A stretch of DNA of 64,000 bases, taken from assembly GCA_963921935.1 (NCBI GenBank), contig OY998177.1, forward strand, positions 102,787,015 through 102,851,014, given 5' to 3'. Shown piece after piece: positions 1 through 11,184 of the stretch. Under the pieces are notes generated by a model. The model was not told the origin of the DNA. It worked only from the letters and a program-made list of their open reading frames with translations, and searched no databases. The DNA comes from Galeruca laticollis. Its lineage: Eukaryota; Arthropoda; Insecta; Coleoptera; Chrysomelidae. A program made the translations under genes and the position numbers. Positions within the stretch are counted from its first letter, which is position 1. Each line of letters starts with the position of its first letter.

Positions 1-732
1 GCTAATAGGAATTTCTTTCTCTTGAAAAAATTCTTGCATGATATTAAATATAGAATGTCCCTTTGTATCAGATTCCAAATTCTTAGCAAATAATAACTCT
101 TGATGAATTTTTTCTTCTTTTATAAATCGTACGTATGATAAGAGTAGAGCTTCGTTACTTGGTAGAGTTGATTCATCGAGTTGAATGGAAAATTTGCAAG
201 TCTTTAGGTAATCGCATAATGATATTTCAACATTATTTGCCATTTAATCTATTCTTCTTTGCACTGAATTATTACTGAGAGGAATTTTTTTAATGATATC
301 AAATGGTGTCTTATGATGGAGAACAGTTTTTAATATCTCTTCGACTGCCGGCAAAACTAATTCCTCGCCAATGGTGTGTGGTTTTCCTGACTTTGCGATT
401 AACAATGAAACGTTATATGAGGCTCTTAGCCCATCATCGTCTCGTTTAGAAGACGATGCAAAAAGGTTTGATATAGTTGGCTGTTTTAAATATTGTTTTT
501 CGAGTTCTTGAAAATAGAATATATCTTTGTTCTTCTTATCAGGATGCATTTTATGTAAATGCTCTTGTAGCCTAGAAGGTTTCATAGCTTCATTTGAAAA
601 AACTTTTCGGCAAATTAAACACATCGGTAGTGATTTGTTTGTAGAAGATTCCACAAATCCATATTTTAAATATTCAATACTGTATTGCCGGCATTTATTT
701 TTTAATTTAGAAGTAGATTCAGCCATTTTCAT
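1..732 (-). pseudogene. hAT-family (ZBED5/FAM200-like) transposase, N-terminal part, broken
   Basis: The reading frame begins at the ATG ending at 732. Residues about 35-65 form a BED-type zinc finger (CLICRKVF, then EHLHKMH). Next comes the linker and start of the catalytic core seen in ZBED5/FAM200/SCAND3-like proteins (NNSVQRRID, then MANNVEISLCDYL, then FSIQLDEST). A TAA at 244-246 sits between RRID and MANNVE, in frame with the continuation that runs to base 1. It looks like a nonsense change in an otherwise colinear frame. The window edge removes the rest, so catalytic completeness cannot be judged. I read it as a dead hAT copy rather than a domesticated gene. Confidence 0.75.
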
Positions 733-1134
733 ACAAAAGTTAAATTCTCAATAGATTTATAGATAATAATGTTTATAAAATTACACACCACTCACGATTA
801 TTTACTACGGCAGAGCTTATGATTCACGACTATATATCGCGGCCAAGCACATACAACAAACTAACAAAAAATTCGTAGAGCTGTTGCTTTTATACGTTTC
901 ATTTCGTGCATGATTCAACTTGTCTGTGTGCGAACATGTTATTTTGTATGAACATCGCGCGTTCGCTTATCAACGTGTGAGGACAAGTCATATACTTCTA
1001 TTCTGAACTAAAAGAAATTAATATAATTATTAGTATTATTATTAATGCTAATTTAAAACTGCTTATTAACCCTTATTAAATCATTTTTATTTCACCATTC
1101 CTCTTGGCTGCTTATTATTTGCTACTGAATCCGC

Positions 1135-1184
1135 TACCGCCCCCCTAAAAGGCTGCAGCGCCCACAGGGGGCGGTATCGCCCCC
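1135..1184. repeat. GC-rich inverted repeat cluster
   Basis: TACCGCCCCC at 1135-1144 is the exact reverse complement of GGGGGCGGTA at 1167-1176. The same right arm can instead pair with CGCCCCC at 1178-1184 across a 4-base loop. This gives two mutually exclusive hairpins in an otherwise AT-rich region. It could be the eroded terminus of a DNA transposon. Confidence 0.6.
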
Positions 1185-1699
1185 GTTGGGAACCAATGCA
1201 GCTGAAAAGGAGTAACAATTTCATTACCATAGGTCTGCCAGTACTAATTTTAAACATAATTTTTAAAATAATAAGCAAACAGATGTTAAAATTACCTGAA
1301 AGTAACCACATAATATAAAGTTGAGCTATTGAAACTATTTTCCAAGTGCTTGTATAAGTAAAGTGTATTACTGCTCGAGGTTTTCAATGTATTGGATGTC
1401 GGAAATATCAGTGTAAAAGATGCTGAAGTTTTTATGGAGATGCAAGTGTCACCAGGGGTTGAAGCGGTCGGTTTTACGAATTTATCTGCATAACACCTTA
1501 CCGGAATTAATTAGCAATAAAATATGCCGCCGAGTAGTGCTATGTAACCATCTTCCTTTCAGAGTTATGGCTATGCTAGCTTGAGGTTCAAGGGTTGGAG
1601 CAATACATTTTTTTCACGTAATAAAATAGCAATTCATTATATGGTAGGGAGAAGTGACATGGCTATGCTAGCTTGACAGACATGTTTTTTTATTGCTTA

Positions 1700-1744
1700 A
1701 AGCATATGCTTGGAGTAAAAGATCAAAGTAAAAGCATATGCTTT
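1700..1744. repeat. Two palindromes on AAGCATATGCTT
   Basis: A 12-bp perfect palindrome lies at 1700-1711 and a 14-bp one (AAAGCATATGCTTT) at 1731-1744, with related half-sites downstream around 1756-1782. They could be protein-binding sites or part of a small repeat. Function is unknown. Confidence 0.5.
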
Positions 1745-1961
1745 TAATTGTATGAGTAATCAAATGCTTTTAATTTAAAGCATCTTCTTTGTTATTTTTT
1801 AGTATGTGCTTCATGTTTTAAATAGGATGGTTTAGTAAATAAAGACTGCCACAAACTACTGGCCGTTATATAAACATACCAAGAGTACCATTTTTATATG
1901 CTTATTAAATGTTTTTTCCTTTTTTTCGTTTGTAAGTAAAATTATGTATATTTAGATATCT

Positions 1962-2219
1962 TTAATACAATACGTGCAAACCAAAATTCATTTCACTGGT
2001 ACGCAGGATCCAATCCTGGTTTCTTTCTTGATGGTAATTGGATAATCGTTCACGGTTATCACACGTACTGGGATCTCCTTCGTCGACGTAACCAATCCTT
2101 TTCCAATTAGTACTCCTTTGCGTCCTCTTCGTCGTGTGGTTGTTCAATTTGTACTCTAGCGAATCTTCTTCCTCGGATTCGAAAGATAAAAAGTCGTCCC
2201 TGGATTTCGTAAATTTCAT
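1962..2219 (-). other. Unrecognised acidic open frame (85 codons)
   Basis: An ATG-started frame with an acidic stretch (SFESEEEDSLEY) followed by a basic, polar region. No motif identifies it. Acidic then basic N-termini are common in piggyBac-like and other transposases, but that is only a guess. It may be a chance frame. Confidence 0.15.
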
Positions 2220-2985
2220 AGAAGATTATAAAATTATACTAAATAAATCGTTGATTCGAAGTATAAAAACGAATGAAGATAGTGCCCTAAAAAACTAAAA
2301 TATGCAAGACTTTTTGAAGAAGAGATCAAGTTTTTTCTTTATTGGTAAGGTTTCAGACTAATGCTGATTCCGTTTCTGTTGACTCCTAAGCTCTAGCATT
2401 TACCGTTCGTCCGTTGAAACTTGAAACGGACGCCAGAAGCCAGAATATAAGCTTCGATTATTTCGCCGACTTTGTCGGCTCTTGTTTAGAAGTCTCAGAA
2501 AGATGAACAACATGAAAAGGAAAACTGATATAAATAAAATGGAAATACACTGATTAATCCAAAAGATTGAGGAACGTTGTTGGTTTAATTATTAGAAGTG
2601 AGAACAAACCCTGCATATAGTCAAATACCTGGTATTAAGTATATATTTTATTAATTTATAATTTTTTTAACATTATATAATTTAACTAGAAGCTTGCGAA
2701 ATTAGAACAATTGAAAGCGAATCCAATAAAAAAGTAAATTTGTCAAACGCAAGGTAGAAGGTGAAACCCAGAAGTCTTTTAAAGGAGCAAAATCGAGTAC
2801 CTCAACTTTTGAGATCGTGGAAAATATAGAAATGAAACGATAAAGTTGAATACGTCTCAAAGATTAGTAAATTAGCAGCAATTGTAGCTTATTCGCATGC
2901 AAAAAGGGCAACTGAACAGAATAAATAAACTACCACAGAGGGAAAATTATATTTAAACTGTTAAAATTATATTTTGTTTTCATAT

Positions 2986-3315
2986 CTAACTCACTAACAC
3001 TTAATTTATATCAGCACTTTACTGTTCCCTATTTATATCACGAGATCACTTCATGAACTAAACTAACTCTCCATGATCGGTCCTTTATATATGAGTGCCT
3101 TTTTTACTAGATAATTCTAGATTGCGGCTTATATAAAAACAATTGGCTCTGGCGTTTTCTAGATAATACTGGTCCCAAAAACAATGTCTGGATAAGATAG
3201 TCACAATTGTAAACAGTTCTAATAAATCCCTGCGCATCCGCCATAATTTTATCTTCCATACATGGCTTAGACAGAGTCGGATTCAGGGACTATACCAGTG
3301 TGCTGTTTCGTAACA
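2986..3315 (-). mobile_element. Partial LTR of the gypsy family (copy D)
   Basis: The sequence matches LTRs of gypsy copies A and B over about 330 bp. It shares the blocks ACTCACTAACACTTAATTTA, TTTACTAGATAATTCTAGAT and GACAGAGTCGGATTCAGGGA, and ends in CTGTTTCGTAACA at 3315, the LTR outer terminus (TGTTACG on the minus strand). The opposite, primer-binding-site side of the LTR is missing by roughly 100 bp and no internal region is attached. It is therefore a truncated solo LTR or a fragment. Confidence 0.85.
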
Positions 3316-3715
3316 ATACTTAGTTATGTTCTTTAGTATTTAGGATAATTTAGAACAATACATATTATGCAATTTATATAAATTGTTCATTGACATATTT
3401 GTTGAATCCTAAATTGTTTTGGGATTTATTTTCTTAAATATTTAAACTTTTAAAGAAGCAGCCAGCCTATTATTTCTCCTAATATGATCCTTATATTTAA
3501 TAACATGTATAAAAAATTACATATTATGAATTATTTTTGCAATTTGCTGTCTACTGTTTGGCCAAATCTTGGAATATTTCCATCATCCAAAGCAGCATGC
3601 AAGTCTTGACTATCTTCCTCTACGTACACATCAGCATCGTGATTTACTTCCTCGTATATTAAAAGTAATTTGCCATATTGTGTAAAAAAAACTACAAATA
3701 ACACTGTTCTACATA

Positions 3716-4280
3716 TTAAAACTTTTTGTCGCTCTCCGGATTTTTTTGGACCTTTATTTTGGGAATATCTAAATTACAAACTAGATCATTGAGCTCTTCC
3801 TGAGATATAAAATGTGGCTGTTGGCTGGTACTACATTCGAAAACGACTTCCTCTTCAAAACTTGGACCGGCTTCTGGCTCCTCTGTGTCATCATAATTAT
3901 CCGGTTCATCAAATTTCTCTGGAACAGGAATGCTAGAAACGTCGTCATGAGGTACAAGTCTAATGGCTGAGGAGATATTAGGATACACTATTTTGTGCTT
4001 GCTTTTACTAGAAAATCCCAGAATTTTTGTTAAGCAAAAGTAACAATCATCAACATGATTCTTAGGCTCCCGCCAAATTATTGGCATTCCAAACTTCATA
4101 GATGTGTGAGTACCCCGTAGCCATCCTGCTAAGGTTTATGACCAACTGCGGCAGCATTTTTTGGGTGCCCAAGTTTTATCTTGATCTTCAACTTTGAACC
4201 CGAAATATAACTCGTAGGCTTTTCTTGCAAGTGGGCTCAAGGTCTTGCGTTGAGCTGTCAGGGCCACCTCACCACATACT
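3716..4280 (-). pseudogene. Fragment of a cysteine-rich arthropod protein of unknown function
   Basis: The minus frame reads LSPLARKAYELYFGFKV, WAPKKCC, LAGWLRGTH, then IIWREPKNHVDDCYFC and KIVYPNISSAIRLVPH. This order is typical of a widespread arthropod protein with paired cysteine motifs (CC..C and CYFC), usually followed by a longer conserved C-terminus. One in-frame TAA interrupts it between SWS and TLAGW, and it stops early after an acidic linker. The family is recurrent in TE-rich arthropod genomes and may itself be element-borne. The function is not known to me. Confidence 0.5.
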
Positions 4281-4799
4281 TCTATATAGCAGAAACTGTT
4301 CGCTTATATATCCACTGCTGAATACTGTAATACTGATCCTCCGACAAAGAAGAGAGAGAGGGACATTTGAGTGTTTTGTAATAGAAAAAGGATTTTTATT
4401 TAAAAATTGGAATTTGTTCATTTGTTTTGGGTGCCCTGATGTAGGATTAGTTTCCTCTGCAGGGCAGGGTTGGGGGTTGTAGTGCAGCGTTCATAAATTG
4501 AGTTTGGTGTTTTTGGTGGGTCGGCTCAGAAACAGCCGAGTAGAAAAAAGTGTCTAGGACAGAGAAGAAAAATGTCTTTGGAGAATTATTGAAAGGTGTA
4601 TAGAAATGAGAGTGTTTGAGCGTGATTTTCGCTAGAAAGTGGTCCTGAGGAAAAGTTATATCGGTTGGCAACGGGGATAGATGTTTGGAAGCGTCTAGAA
4701 TTGGAAGGTTTTGGTAGAAGACGAACGATGTTACGCGTCAGATATATATGATATGCTGTTGGGCTGACTAGGTGTCGGAAATTTATAAGAAGAGAGATT
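4281..4799. other. No gene seen
   Basis: About 520 bases with no supported coding frame. Open frames on both strands lack recognisable motifs. A short hairpin (CGGCT / AGCCG near 4521-4540) is the only structure noticed. Confidence 0.4.
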
Positions 4800-5024
4800 G
4801 ATGTTATTTATTGAATTATGGATGTCTCCGGTGTATAAAGAGAAACTTTTTTTTATTTGACCAAAGCAACGTTCAATAACTCTCTAATAAATAGGAAATT
4901 GCAGCTAATTTCTTGCGGTGTTTCAGGATTTCCAATAGGCGTCATGAGCCACGGAAAAATTCCATATCCTTCATCTCCTAACAACAAAGCATTTTCCGGT
5001 ATGTTTTCCATTTCCAAATATATA
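4800..5024 (-). pseudogene. PIF/Harbinger transposase (HARBI1-like), C-terminal half, split by a mariner
   Basis: On the minus strand the frame reads IYLEMENIPENALLLGDEGY then FPWLMTPIGNPETPQE, the HARBI1 block around the second catalytic Asp. A shifted frame then gives VIERCFGQIKKKF, the block holding the final acidic residue. The N-terminal half continues at 5936-6090. Between them lies a mariner inserted at TA 5023-5024. Deleting the mariner restores one open frame across the joint (RILRNAR then IYLEME). Confidence 0.75.
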
Positions 5025-5935
5025 CGAGGATGTATTGATATCTAGTTAGCCTAGACCAGTTCCATGCATAAACAAAATATTGCGTCAGTGTAAAGTTTGA
5101 CGTCAAAAAGGTAAACCAGAGTTACGCAATAAATTAAAAGAAAAAAGATGTCCACCAAAAGTGTGAAAATCGAAAAATTAGAGTATCGAGCCATCATCAA
5201 GTACCTGTATTTAAATGTGTTAAGAGGTAAGCAGATTTACGAAGATATGCTTAATACCCTTGTTGGTCAATGTTCTTCGTATGCGACCGTGAAAAAGTGG
5301 ACTACAAGCTTCAAAAGAGGTAAATTTTCCATTGAAGATGATGACCGACCGATCGGGAAGGCCAGTTTCTGTGTCAGTCCCCGAAAATATCGATGCAGTT
5401 CATGACATGATTTTATCAGACCGTCGAATTGGGCTAAAACGGATATCTGAAGCACTGAATATTTCATACGAACGCGTTCATCATATAGTTCACGTCAATT
5501 TGGGCATGAGAAAAATTGCTGCAAAATGGATCCCCAAAGGTTTGAATGTTGACCAAAAGCGTGTAAGGGTAGAGGCATCGCGTTCGATCTGAGCTCGATT
5601 TGAAAACGATGTAGACTTCCTAAACCGAATTGTTACTATGGATGAGACTTGGGTACATTTCTACAATCCAGAAACAAAGCAACAATCGATGGAATGGCGA
5701 AACTCTCCAAGACCTAAGAAGTTTTGTGTCCAAAAATCTGGTGGAAAAGTTCTTGCTTCAGTTTTTTGGGATTGCCATGGAGTAATCATGATTGATTTTT
5801 TGGATAAGGGTAGAATAATAACTGGAAATTACTATTCGACATTACTGACCACTCTACTGTTGAGTAATAAAATATTTTGACATTGAAATTTTGTTTGGTT
5901 CTATAGTAGGCTAAGCATTTTTAAATATATCCTCG
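5025..5935 (+). mobile_element. mariner element, internally deleted (911 bp)
   Basis: It begins CGAGGATGTATT and ends in the inverted counterpart AATATATCCTCG, with flanking TA at 5023-5024 and 5936-5937, the mariner target duplication. The terminal repeats are imperfect but carry the shared inner block TTAGCCTA. Typical mariners are near 1.3 kb, so roughly 0.4 kb is missing, including the 3' part of the transposase. Confidence 0.8.
5148..5880 (+). pseudogene. mariner transposase, frameshifted and 3' truncated
   Basis: The start at 5148 gives MSTKSVKIEKLEYR and an N-terminal helix-turn-helix region (YATVKKWTTSFKRG). A frameshift near 5350 moves the frame to RPVSVSVPENIDAVHDMI. A stop lies near 5590. 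The first catalytic aspartate is present in TMDETWVHFYNPET, followed by VFWDCHGVIMIDF. The frame ends soon after NYYSTLLTTL, so the HDNARPH and SPDLAPSDYHLF blocks with the other two aspartates are absent. It cannot encode an active enzyme. Confidence 0.85.
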
Positions 5936-6090
5936 TACGTGCGTTTCGGAGAATTCGGCTATCATGAACTGAACCAATTCCATTTACGTGAGTACAATCA
6001 ATTACTCCAATTGCTGAAGGAATTTGTTTTGCCATCTCGTTTATCTTTTGGTCTTTAAACGTCACATCACATGCATCTTTTGTATTTTAA
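5936..6090 (-). pseudogene. PIF/Harbinger transposase, N-terminal side of the split copy
   Basis: The minus frame reads INEMAKQIPSAIGVIDCTHV, then GIGSVHDSRILRNAR. This is the HARBI1 block with the first catalytic Asp (GVIDCTH) and the HDSR motif. It joins the 4800-5024 piece when the mariner and one TA are removed. Upstream of about 6090 I see no helix-turn-helix domain, so the 5' part is lost or too decayed. Confidence 0.7.
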
Positions 6091-7322
6091 ATTTCATATT
6101 CCGTGATAATTTTGTTGTTCTGTGTCATTTGATTTGTCAGTCAGCTGTCAGCAATCATCTACAATATTATGAACATATAGGCCGAATAGTCCTGGCAGCT
6201 GATACCTTAAATGAAGGAAAAAAGAAGATGTTATGAACATAATTAATATATAATATAATTAATATCTATTTTTTATTCCTGCAGGCGTAGAAAAAGTATA
6301 GTAAGCACCTCATGTTAAAAACGTCTGTAGTCACTCATTTCATAAGGCATACGTGTCCAATAAACTATTATTCATATAAAATCAAGTAAAAGTACTTTTT
6401 AAGCACAATAAAAGCATTGCCTTCATTTTATTCATACCCCCCAATATTCCAAAACCATTCATAATTTCTTGAATTATTAGCATAAAATTATTCGAAACCA
6501 CTCTTATATCAAGGGCAACAAAGCCGCCGTTGACCAGTGTTATTGATTCTATTCTTTCAATAAATGCTTTAAAATGACTTTATAACGCAGCTCCAACAAT
6601 TAATCAAAATGTCCCAATGAATGCAGATTTAGAAATAATTTATATGTGAAGACTGAAAAGTGAGAGTAGTGAACGTATCGAAACATTCATGAAGCAAAGC
6701 TCCAAGTAAATTATAAGAAATACCGGACGTCCTTGGAAAACGCCACTAAAGAAGAGAAGGGAATAAGTCGTTATGGCTTGTCATCATGTCGGGCATTCAT
6801 ACATCGTCAGTAAATACAAGAATTAACAAAATTTTCTTAGAAATTTGAAAGTGAATAGTGCTATAATTTTAAGAAAAGCTACTACGTAGAAAATTCTTTA
6901 TTCTGTTAGATCATGTTTAAATATTCTTATTATCAATTATAATATGCAAATCTCATTATATATATATCGGGCAACCCCTGTTGACGTCACATATGTCCTT
7001 TTCGGAACTCCCTAAGCTCTAAATGATCTATGGAATGTGAGACCGGTTTCGAATGTATACGAATATTGAATGTACACCATACAAAACACAATTCCCCATA
7101 GATAAGTGCGCGAAACTGTAACTTTTAAACGTCTTTTAACAATTTCGAGCATCTAATTGAATATCGAAAGGAAAATGGGACTTAATCTACCAGCGTATCT
7201 ACGAACAGACTAATCCAATGCACCAATCAAAGAATTGCTACACATTTTCACCCACAGATACACTACATATTTAAAAAAAATTCCTTAATTGTAGGTATAG
7301 TATTGTAATATTTACTTTGAAG
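6091..7322. other. No gene seen
   Basis: AT-rich sequence with only short unsupported frames and simple AT palindromes near 6238-6268. Nothing identifiable. Confidence 0.4.
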
Positions 7323-7712
7323 AGGCAGTTTACTTCTTTAAGAAGTTTTTCAATGCGTGAACGTTCTGTAAAAGCAAAAAGTTCATTCCGTTTTCTGTCA
7401 GTATTTATTTCCACTTTCGTTGTTTTGTAAAAGAATGAAACTATATATGTGAGTGCTCTATAGGCGCTTTCATTTTTGTTTCTAGCTTTGTACTTTTTAT
7501 TTTTAAAATTCTTTATCGCCTCTTATTTTTAACATTTTTCAAATCTATTCCTATTTCTCTTCTTTCTTTCTTTATATTCTTCTTATTTGTATATATAATA
7601 TTCTACATGGTAATTCTTTTGACGGGGCGGTTTACTTCTTTAATACGTTTTTCAATGTGTAAACGACCTTAAGAAGAAAAATATACTTCCAATCCGTTTT
7701 AGTTCAGTATGT
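7323..7712. repeat. Direct repeat of about 80 bp, spaced about 300 bp
   Basis: The block GGCAGTTTACTTCTTTAAGA followed by CGTTTTTCAATG-type sequence at 7323-7400 recurs diverged at 7625-7712 (GGCGGTTTACTTCTTTAATA). A second block between them (7495-7590, TTTTTATTTTTAAAATTCTT onward) recurs at 11907-12005. This indicates a dispersed, unclassified repeat. Confidence 0.55.
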
Positions 7713-8973
7713 TACATATTTGAATTTTCTTCCAGATCTCTTTGTTCTTTGGGAAAGATTAAATAATATACAAGAAGCCAGATATTTTCATAAAATGATT
7801 TTAAAGAAATTAGTAATTATAACAATAATTATTATTTTGACTACTGACAGAATTCATATTTAAATAAGATTACAAACAAGGAAAAAATATTTTAGATCAC
7901 ATGAAAATAAAATTTAATCTACAAATTTTCAACAATCGCTTTGGGCAAAAATTTAAATCAAAATTAATATAATTAGACCAGGGTAGCAGCTTTTAAAAAT
8001 AATAAAGTGAAAAAAAATAAGAGTAGGATGAAACCCATTGGAAAAGGAGGAGAATATTATAAAAATGAAAAATAATTTACGGGTGATCTGAGGTCGGGAA
8101 GGGGGTGAGTTTTTAAGGGTAAAAAACGGTTCTATCCTATGGAAAAAAGTCAAATGGCAATGTTGTAGGTAATAAAAACATCTACAACTTTTGTATTTAC
8201 ACTTTTTTCACATAACCTCAAAATTTATGTGAAAAATTCAAAAAACCAAGTTATTGGTTTTTTGTTTTTATCTTTTACAGCAAATTTTTGTTTTTCACGA
8301 AATTTTGTGAAAACTTATTTTATGTCCCAAATACATTGTAATTTATTTGATTTGAAATATTGATTTTTTCACCTTATTTTTACTTTATATCGAAAAAGCA
8401 TCCTAAGTTTTAATCGAAAATTCACCCGTCAATATAACAGATTTTTTCAAAAAGTTGGTGTGCTTTCTGTTCTTTGAAATCTCTATTTCCCATGGTGTAA
8501 AAAATATATTACTATTGTAAATCTTTTCAGAAAATGCAAAAAATCGAAAAAAACTTAAATTCGATTTTTTTTTAATCATTTTATACAATTTTGAGCTATT
8601 TATTAAAAATCACACTGTAATTACTCGAAAAACGTAAGATTACATCATGTCACCTTGATAAACAAAACAATTGCAAATAGAAATATACTACTTTAATTAA
8701 CAAACAAATAAGTTAATATTTAATAAGACAACTATAATATTTAGAGAAAGTTGTAGAATCTTCTTTAAATTATATGCCTAAATGCCTATTTATTACTATT
8801 TTAAGATAACTATTTAGCCCATCAAGGTATTTCATAGAGAAGGGAAAAAGGGGCTAGGAGGGTCTGGGTCTTACTACAAACATGCTATTTCGTAGCAAAT
8901 TTAAAAACCGTTAGCCACTGTATGGATGCGCAAAATTTTGAAAACATCCATGTTGACATCAAATATACACTAT

Positions 8974-9030
8974 CGATGTTTTAAAAACATCGGATTTAAA
9001 ATATCGATGTTTCTGATCATCGATATTTTA
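8974..9030. repeat. Two adjacent perfect hairpins with ATCGAT cores
   Basis: CGATGTTTT-A-AAAACATCG at 8974-8992 is a perfect palindrome with a single central base. TAAAATATCGATG at 8997-9009 pairs exactly with CATCGATATTTTA at 9018-9030 over an 8-base loop. They lie between the long inverted repeats of the 7976-9904 element. Confidence 0.75.
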
Positions 9031-9176
9031 AAGAATATGCCATATGGCAGAAAAAAATTAAACTGTTAATAAATAGAACATCATTTTTATTCAACGCATT
9101 TTAATGATACATCTAATACAATCGACAGTTAAAAAGATATGGAAAGTTTATTTTTAATTTTTTTAATTTACAATAC

Positions 9177-9777
9177 GAGCTTGCACCTTTTCCATTGTCA
9201 CTTTTTACAGAAAATGGCCTCAGGAAAAATGTTAAATCTCAACTTTACGAATTATTTGTTAGTGCGAATGGACCAACGCATTCTGACGGCTTAGTTCATG
9301 TCTTCGACGGTGGATTTTTATAGCACAAAGTAACTTGGCAGAAAAATGAAACGGTGGAAGAGATCATGAATACTTATTTACGCTATGTAGAAAAACATTT
9401 CGCAGCAAACAGCTATATCGTTTTTGATGGATACCCCGAAATTACGAAATCGGTTACTGTCATAACAGTCCCAGCACCTAATTCAACTAAAAGAGGAGAA
9501 CGTAGTCGTAGAAAAACCTCAGATGTTATTCCATTGTTCGATTATCAAAACCATACAAAAATACCATATTAGCAAGAAAAATCTAACGAAAAAAACAAGG
9601 ACAAAATAATAAAAACGTTAATGAAAAGATTACGACCACAAGGATTTTCCTGTAAACAAGTAGAAGAAGATGCTGATGCTGACATAATTAAGACCTCGAT
9701 AGAAATTGCCAAAAATACTAATGAAACTGTCATTGGTGTGGGTCAAGATATTGATCTTTTTTACAGTTAAAAACTCA
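9177..9777 (+). pseudogene. PIN/FEN-like domain protein of a widespread family, broken
   Basis: One frame reads ELAPFPLSLFTENGLRKNVK, SQLYELFVSANGP, HVFDGGFL, a TAG (9321-9323), HKVTWQKNETVEE, then YIVFDGYPE. A second TAG lies at 9570-9572. It continues KTLMKRLRPQGFSCKQVEED, ADADIIKTSIEIA, then ETVIGVGQDIDL. The pattern of an acidic loop (EEDADAD) followed by G-x-D-x-D resembles the metal-binding acidic residues of PIN/FEN nucleases. This assignment is my inference. The 3' end is cut by the right inverted repeat at 9766, just where the family normally continues with hydrophobic residues. Confidence 0.5.
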
Positions 9778-9904
9778 CCCCCTTCCCGACCTCAGATCGC
9801 CCGTAAATTATTTTTCCTTTCATTTTTATAATATTCTCTTCCCTTTCCAATGGGTTTCAACCTACTACAATTTTTTTTTGTTTTAAAAATTATCGACCCT
9901 GGTC

Positions 9905-10713
9905 TAAATGGTGAATGTTGAATGTGTTTGTTAAACACCAATTTTAATAACGACGTCTTAAGATTTTAAAATTGATATTTCACTAATACTCCAGGTAGCT
10001 CCATAAAAATTGTAATTTAAATTGATAAGTAATAGTTATTTATGAATTTAACTGTTACGACATAAATTCGAAACAAATTACCACAATGCTCCACTTCTGT
10101 TGGATGATGACGTTATTAATGACTCGTGTTGTAAGTTTAGCGAAAAATTCCTTTTATCCTCAAATCTCGTTTTTATATTGAAATGTCAGATGTCCTAAGA
10201 TTTAATAGGTACTAATGAACCAAATAATTTAAAAAAAATATTGTAAATTTAATTCATTTTATTTTCAAAATGTCCTGAAAAATTAAGTGACAGTTATTTG
10301 GAATAGGCAAAATGTATCTTTGAGAAAAATTTGCATTTAAAGTAAGTATGATTATAAGTTATATTTTATATTTAAATGTAATTGGTATGTTTTAATACAG
10401 GAACGAATAAAATTATATTAAAAATAAAACCAATACAATCAAAGCCAGTTCAAAAGCAGCAATTGTTTATATAAAAATTTATGTTACCCAAATTGTTAGG
10501 AAAAACACAAAAGAACCATACACCAATGTTCTTTCCGAAACCTTCCAATCGTCTTATAGAATTTTGTTGGCAGCATTCGATAAACCAATTACAGTGCTAC
10601 AACTGCACACCGACATCACACATTTTCAATAAACGTATTTTACAATTTCAAACATACTTCGGTCCAGTTTTGCACTGTTAACTCTTACCAACGCACAACG
10701 TACGTTTCATAAA
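9905..10713. other. No gene seen
   Basis: AT-rich. The open frame at 10481-10681 (+) has no recognisable motif and is probably chance. Confidence 0.4.
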
Positions 10714-11184
10714 GGTGGATTTATAAACTTGCTGTTGGCGTTCGCGCTGGCGTCCGCCGTCGGCAGTTCGTAGCAACGACATTGACCATTTATAAACTTG
10801 CCGTTGGCCGCTACGAAAACTTTCATTACCTCAATTTAATGTGTCATATCCATATGACTTGACAGTGAGAAGTCGTCTTTCTGTTTTTAGTTTACGTTTT
10901 TCTTGATTTCTTGTCAGGGTGGTCTGTAATGCCGAAAGTAGCATTTGACATACAACGTAAATCAAGTGACAGCTAAAAATCGTTTTGATCGGCTCTTCAG
11001 ACTTGCTACGAACGGTGCTACGAGCGGTCGACGGCGAAACTTCAAGTTCATTTAAGTCGAACGGCAGCCCAACGGCGAACGGCAACGCCGACGGTAGATA
11101 TAAAAGGTCTTACGGGTTTCTGTACTTTTAATTGGGGACGCTAGCGCGAACGCCAACGGCGAACGGCAAGTTTATAAATCCAGC
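10714..11184. mobile_element. MITE-like element with GC-rich inverted repeats (471 bp)
   Basis: The left end GGTGGATTTATAAACTTGC is mirrored by the right end GCAAGTTTATAAATCCAGC. Behind each end are clustered short motifs of the type GTTGGCG / CGCCAACGGCGAACGG, and the left outer motif is repeated internally near 10793. It has no coding capacity. TIRs rich in CGCC/GGCG words are reminiscent of ISL2EU-like MITEs, but the family is unproven and the target duplication was not resolved. Confidence 0.6.

Larger units (their letters stand above)
733..1961. other. Non-coding stretch with small repeats
   Basis: No convincing gene. The AT-rich DNA holds the GC-rich hairpin cluster at 1135-1184, an 18-bp direct repeat (1566-1584 and 1659-1676), and two perfect palindromes on AGCATATGCT. 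The bases just upstream of the hAT reading frame may be the element's 5' flank, but I could not define an inverted repeat. Confidence 0.5.
7976..9904. mobile_element. Unclassified DNA element with long terminal inverted repeats (1929 bp)
   Basis: The left end, GACCAGGGTAGCAGC onward (7976-8120), is repeated in inverted form at 9766-9904, ending ATCGACCCTGGTC. The arms are about 140 bp and include the GC-rich core GGTCGGGAAGGGGGTGAGTT. TA occurs just outside both ends, suggesting a TA duplication. The interior holds strong hairpins (8974-9030) and a PIN-like pseudogene truncated by the right arm. No transposase is seen, so it looks non-autonomous with a captured gene piece. Confidence 0.7.

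Noticed and set aside
1087..1311. Minus frame through the GC-rich hairpin
   Set aside because: Coding appearance is due to the GC-rich inverted repeats; no domain.
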